Below, piece after piece: positions 12,484-14,224 of a DNA stretch of 14,224 bases. A model generated the notes under the pieces. It did no database searches and was not told where the DNA came from. It was given only the letters and a program-made list of their open reading frames with translations. Source of the DNA: CAJPST01 sp041795785 (lineage in GTDB: Bacteria > Pseudomonadota > Gammaproteobacteria > Enterobacterales > Pasteurellaceae); NCBI GenBank assembly GCA_041795785.1, contig JBHBXR010000219.1:1-14224 (forward strand). The letters are read 5' to 3'. Within the stretch, counting starts at the first letter, position 1. Every line of letters starts with the position of its first letter. A program made the translations under genes and the position numbers.

Positions 12484-13467
12484 ATGACTGTTTTACGTCA
12501 ACATGTTAAAAAAGCTGCTCTTGCTGTCGCCATTGGCGCGGTATCCTGTACGGCGCAAGCCAATTTGGTCACATCCATTAAGCCCTTAGGTTTCATTGCT
12601 TCTTCCATTGCCGACGGTGTCACCGATGTGGAAATTATCGTGCCGCCGGGAGCGTCCCCGCATGACTACAACCTGAAACCTTCCGATGTACAAAAAGTGA
12701 AATCCGCCGATTTGATTCTGTGGATCGGTGAAGATATCGACGGTTTTTTAGATAACAGCATTGATGATATCGAACGCAAAAAAGTGATTACCATTGCGGA
12801 TTTAGCCGATGTGGAACCGCTCTTGAGCAAATCCGATCACGACCATGAGCATGACCACGATCATCATAAAGAAGAACATAAAGACGAACATAAACATGAT
12901 CACAAAGACAATCACGGACATGAGCATCACAATCATGCGCACGATGATTTAAGCGTTAACTGGCATATTTGGTATTCGCCGCAAATCGGTAAAATTGTCG
13001 CGCAGAAAGTGGCCGATAAACTCGCACAGCAATATCCCGCCAAACAAGACTTGATTGCACAAAACTTGGAAAATTTCAACCGCACTTTGGCTCTTCAAAG
13101 CGATAAAATCAAGTCGCAGCTGGCGCCGTTCGCAACAAAAGGTTTCTATGTATTCCATGACGCTTACGGTTATTTCAATGACGCTTACGGTTTAAAACAA
13201 ACCGGCTATTTCACCATCAACCCGCTGGTTGCGCCGGGCGCCAAAACCTTGTCGATCATTAAACAGGAAATCGCCGAACATAAAGTGAGTTGCTTATTCG
13301 CCGAACCGCAATTCACGCCGAAAGTGATTGAAACCCTCAGCAAAGGCACGGGCGTGCATATCGGTCGTTTAGACCCTATGGGGGACAAAGTGGCTTTAGG
13401 CAAAAACGCTTACGCCGACTTCTTACAATTCACTGCGGACAGTTATGCGGAATGTTTGAGTAAATAA
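12484..13467 (+). CDS. znuA: Zinc ABC transporter substrate-binding protein
   Basis: A 327-residue periplasmic zinc-binding protein that delivers Zn to the ZnuBC permease (Haemophilus name Pzp1). The signal peptide covers about residues 1-26 (cleavage after AQA). Likely Zn ligands are His60 (GASPHDY), His161 (NWHIWYSP) and His225 (VFHDAYGY). A His/Asp/Glu-rich loop (118-154) contains many HDH-type repeats and marks the protein as zinc rather than manganese specific. Cys270 and Cys324 are placed to form the usual disulphide. The start is the ATG with GAAGGAG six bases upstream; the reading frame is open to a TTG 15 nt earlier, but that codon overlaps the ribosome site. znuB and znuC are not adjacent, as is also the case in Haemophilus. 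Confidence 0.95.
   Translation: MTVLRQHVKKAALAVAIGAVSCTAQANLVTSIKPLGFIASSIADGVTDVEIIVPPGASPHDYNLKPSDVQKVKSADLILWIGEDIDGFLDNSIDDIERKKVITIADLADVEPLLSKSDHDHEHDHDHHKEEHKDEHKHDHKDNHGHEHHNHAHDDLSVNWHIWYSPQIGKIVAQKVADKLAQQYPAKQDLIAQNLENFNRTLALQSDKIKSQLAPFATKGFYVFHDAYGYFNDAYGLKQTGYFTINPLVAPGAKTLSIIKQEIAEHKVSCLFAEPQFTPKVIETLSKGTGVHIGRLDPMGDKVALGKNAYADFLQFTADSYAECLSK
13079..13087 (-). repeat. DNA uptake signal sequence inside znuA
   Basis: Exact reverse-orientation 9-mer (ACCGCACTT) in the znuA coding sequence. Confidence 0.75.
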
Positions 13468-13494
13468 GGCAGCCGATAGCATACGACAATCAGC

Positions 13495-13525
13495 AAAAGT
13501 GCGGTGAAATTTCGCCGCATTTTTT
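13495..13525 (+). terminator. znuA terminator containing an uptake signal
   Basis: AAAAGTGCGGTG (13495-13506) pairs with CGCCGCATTTTT (13513-13524), with two G-U pairs, around loop AAATTT. The forward arm holds an exact uptake signal, AAGTGCGGT (13497-13505), while the return arm has drifted (GCCGCATT). It starts 27 bp after the znuA stop. Confidence 0.8.
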
Positions 13526-13550
13526 ATTTTACATCCACCCTTTTAAAACC

Positions 13551-13559
13551 TGTTATAAT
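13551..13559 (+). promoter_or_regulatory. Candidate extended -10 promoter of rlmL
   Basis: TGTTATAAT (13551-13559) is a perfect TATAAT with the extended TG motif and no clear -35. The predicted start near 13566 gives a leader of about 35 nt. Confidence 0.6.
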
Positions 13560-13600
13560 CGTGCCGATTCAACTATTTTCATCTAATTAAGAGCAACAAT

Positions 13601-14224
13601 ATGAAACAACTTTTCGCCACCACTTCCCGCGGTTTTGAAGAATTATTAAAAGTCGAACTCACTGAACTGGGGGCAACGGACTGCCGCGTGGCGCAAGGCG
13701 GCGTGCATTTTACGGCGGACGATGAAACCCAATACCGCACGCTGTTGTGGTCGCGTTTGAGTTCACGGATTTTACTGCCGATTGTCAGCACGAAAATTTA
13801 CAGCGATTTGGATCTCTATTCCACCGTTATCGGGCAGAATTGGGCGGACTATTTTGACGAAAGAACCACGTTTTTAGTGGATTTTAACGGCACCAACCGT
13901 GAAATCCGCCATACGCAATTCGGCGCAATGCGGGTGAAAGACGGCATTGTGGATTATTTTGAACGGCAGGGCAAAGCCCGTCCCGATGTAGATAAAGATC
14001 ATCCCGATATCCGTATTCACGCCTATTTAAACCGTGAGGAATTAGTGCTCTCTCTTGACTTAAGCGGTGATGCGCTACATTTACGCGGTTATCGTGAAGA
14101 CAGCGGTCAGGCGCCGTTGCGTGAAACCTTAGCGGCGGCAATCGTGTTGCGTTCCGGCTGGCAAGCAGGCACGCCGTTAGTGGATCCGATGTGCGGTTCG
14201 GGCACCTTATTGATTGAAGCGGCG
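13601..14224 (+). CDS. rlmL: 23S rRNA m2G2445 methyltransferase RlmL, 5' part
   Basis: The first 208 codons of an open frame that runs off the window end with no stop. The product methylates guanine 2445 of 23S rRNA using S-adenosylmethionine; the E. coli protein is about 702 residues and also carries a C-terminal RlmK-like domain, which would lie outside the window. Residues 1-42 resemble the family N-terminus (LFATTSRGFEELLKVEL). A THUMP RNA-binding domain spans roughly 43-155. LDLSGDALHLRGYR leads into the methyltransferase, and motif I, DPMCGSGTLLIEAA, ends the visible part. The start is the ATG at 13601, with a weak AAGAG ribosome site. Adjacency to znuA, tcdA and mltA agrees with the Haemophilus gene order. 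Confidence 0.93.
   Translation, partial: MKQLFATTSRGFEELLKVELTELGATDCRVAQGGVHFTADDETQYRTLLWSRLSSRILLPIVSTKIYSDLDLYSTVIGQNWADYFDERTTFLVDFNGTNREIRHTQFGAMRVKDGIVDYFERQGKARPDVDKDHPDIRIHAYLNREELVLSLDLSGDALHLRGYREDSGQAPLRETLAAAIVLRSGWQAGTPLVDPMCGSGTLLIEAA

Overview
The window looks like a chromosomal segment from the family Pasteurellaceae, probably Haemophilus, Aggregatibacter or a close relative. The main evidence is ten copies of the 9-mer AAGTGCGGT or its complement in 14.2 kb. This is the Haemophilus-type DNA uptake signal, at about the density expected of a naturally competent host. The local gene orders mdh/argR/yfcH and mltA-tcdA-znuA-rlmL, an OmpP2-like porin and the codon usage agree. I see no prophage, insertion sequence, CRISPR array or resistance gene, and every protein gene is a recognisable housekeeping or envelope gene.

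Layout from left to right. 1-269 is intergenic, with a terminator-like hairpin, two triloop palindromes, an inverted uptake-signal pair and the porin terminator. An OmpP2-type porin (minus strand) is divergent from mrcB (PBP1b, plus strand). The 351 bp between them hold a likely CRP site, an 11-bp inverted repeat and candidate promoters. mrcB converges on mdh (malate dehydrogenase) across a bidirectional terminator. mdh is divergent from argR, with two tandem ARG boxes in front of argR. yfcH follows argR 20 bp downstream. The yfcH/fbp convergent gap (6727-7094) holds an unusual array of perfect triloop palindromes. fbp (minus) and mpl (plus) diverge from a region with a CRP-like site. Then come cspD, an initiator tRNA-Met gene (minus), the mltA-tcdA pair with a 1-nt overlap, znuA, and the first 208 codons of rlmL, cut by the window edge.

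Functionally there is a cell-wall theme: mrcB makes murein, mpl recycles murein tripeptide, and mltA cleaves murein. There is also a central-carbon theme: mdh and fbp, with CRP-like sites at fbp and at the porin. Arginine regulation (argR), envelope uptake (porin, znuA) and translation (initiator tRNA, tcdA, rlmL) make up the rest.

The most unusual structure is the palindrome array at 6842-7046. It has six perfect hairpins with 7-12 bp stems and 3-nt loops. The stem sequences differ but fall into two families, in the order A-A-B-B-A-A, and nearly identical hairpins lie at both ends. A smaller relative sharing the CCATACG stem lies at 92-139. I cannot assign it to a known repeat family from the sequence alone.
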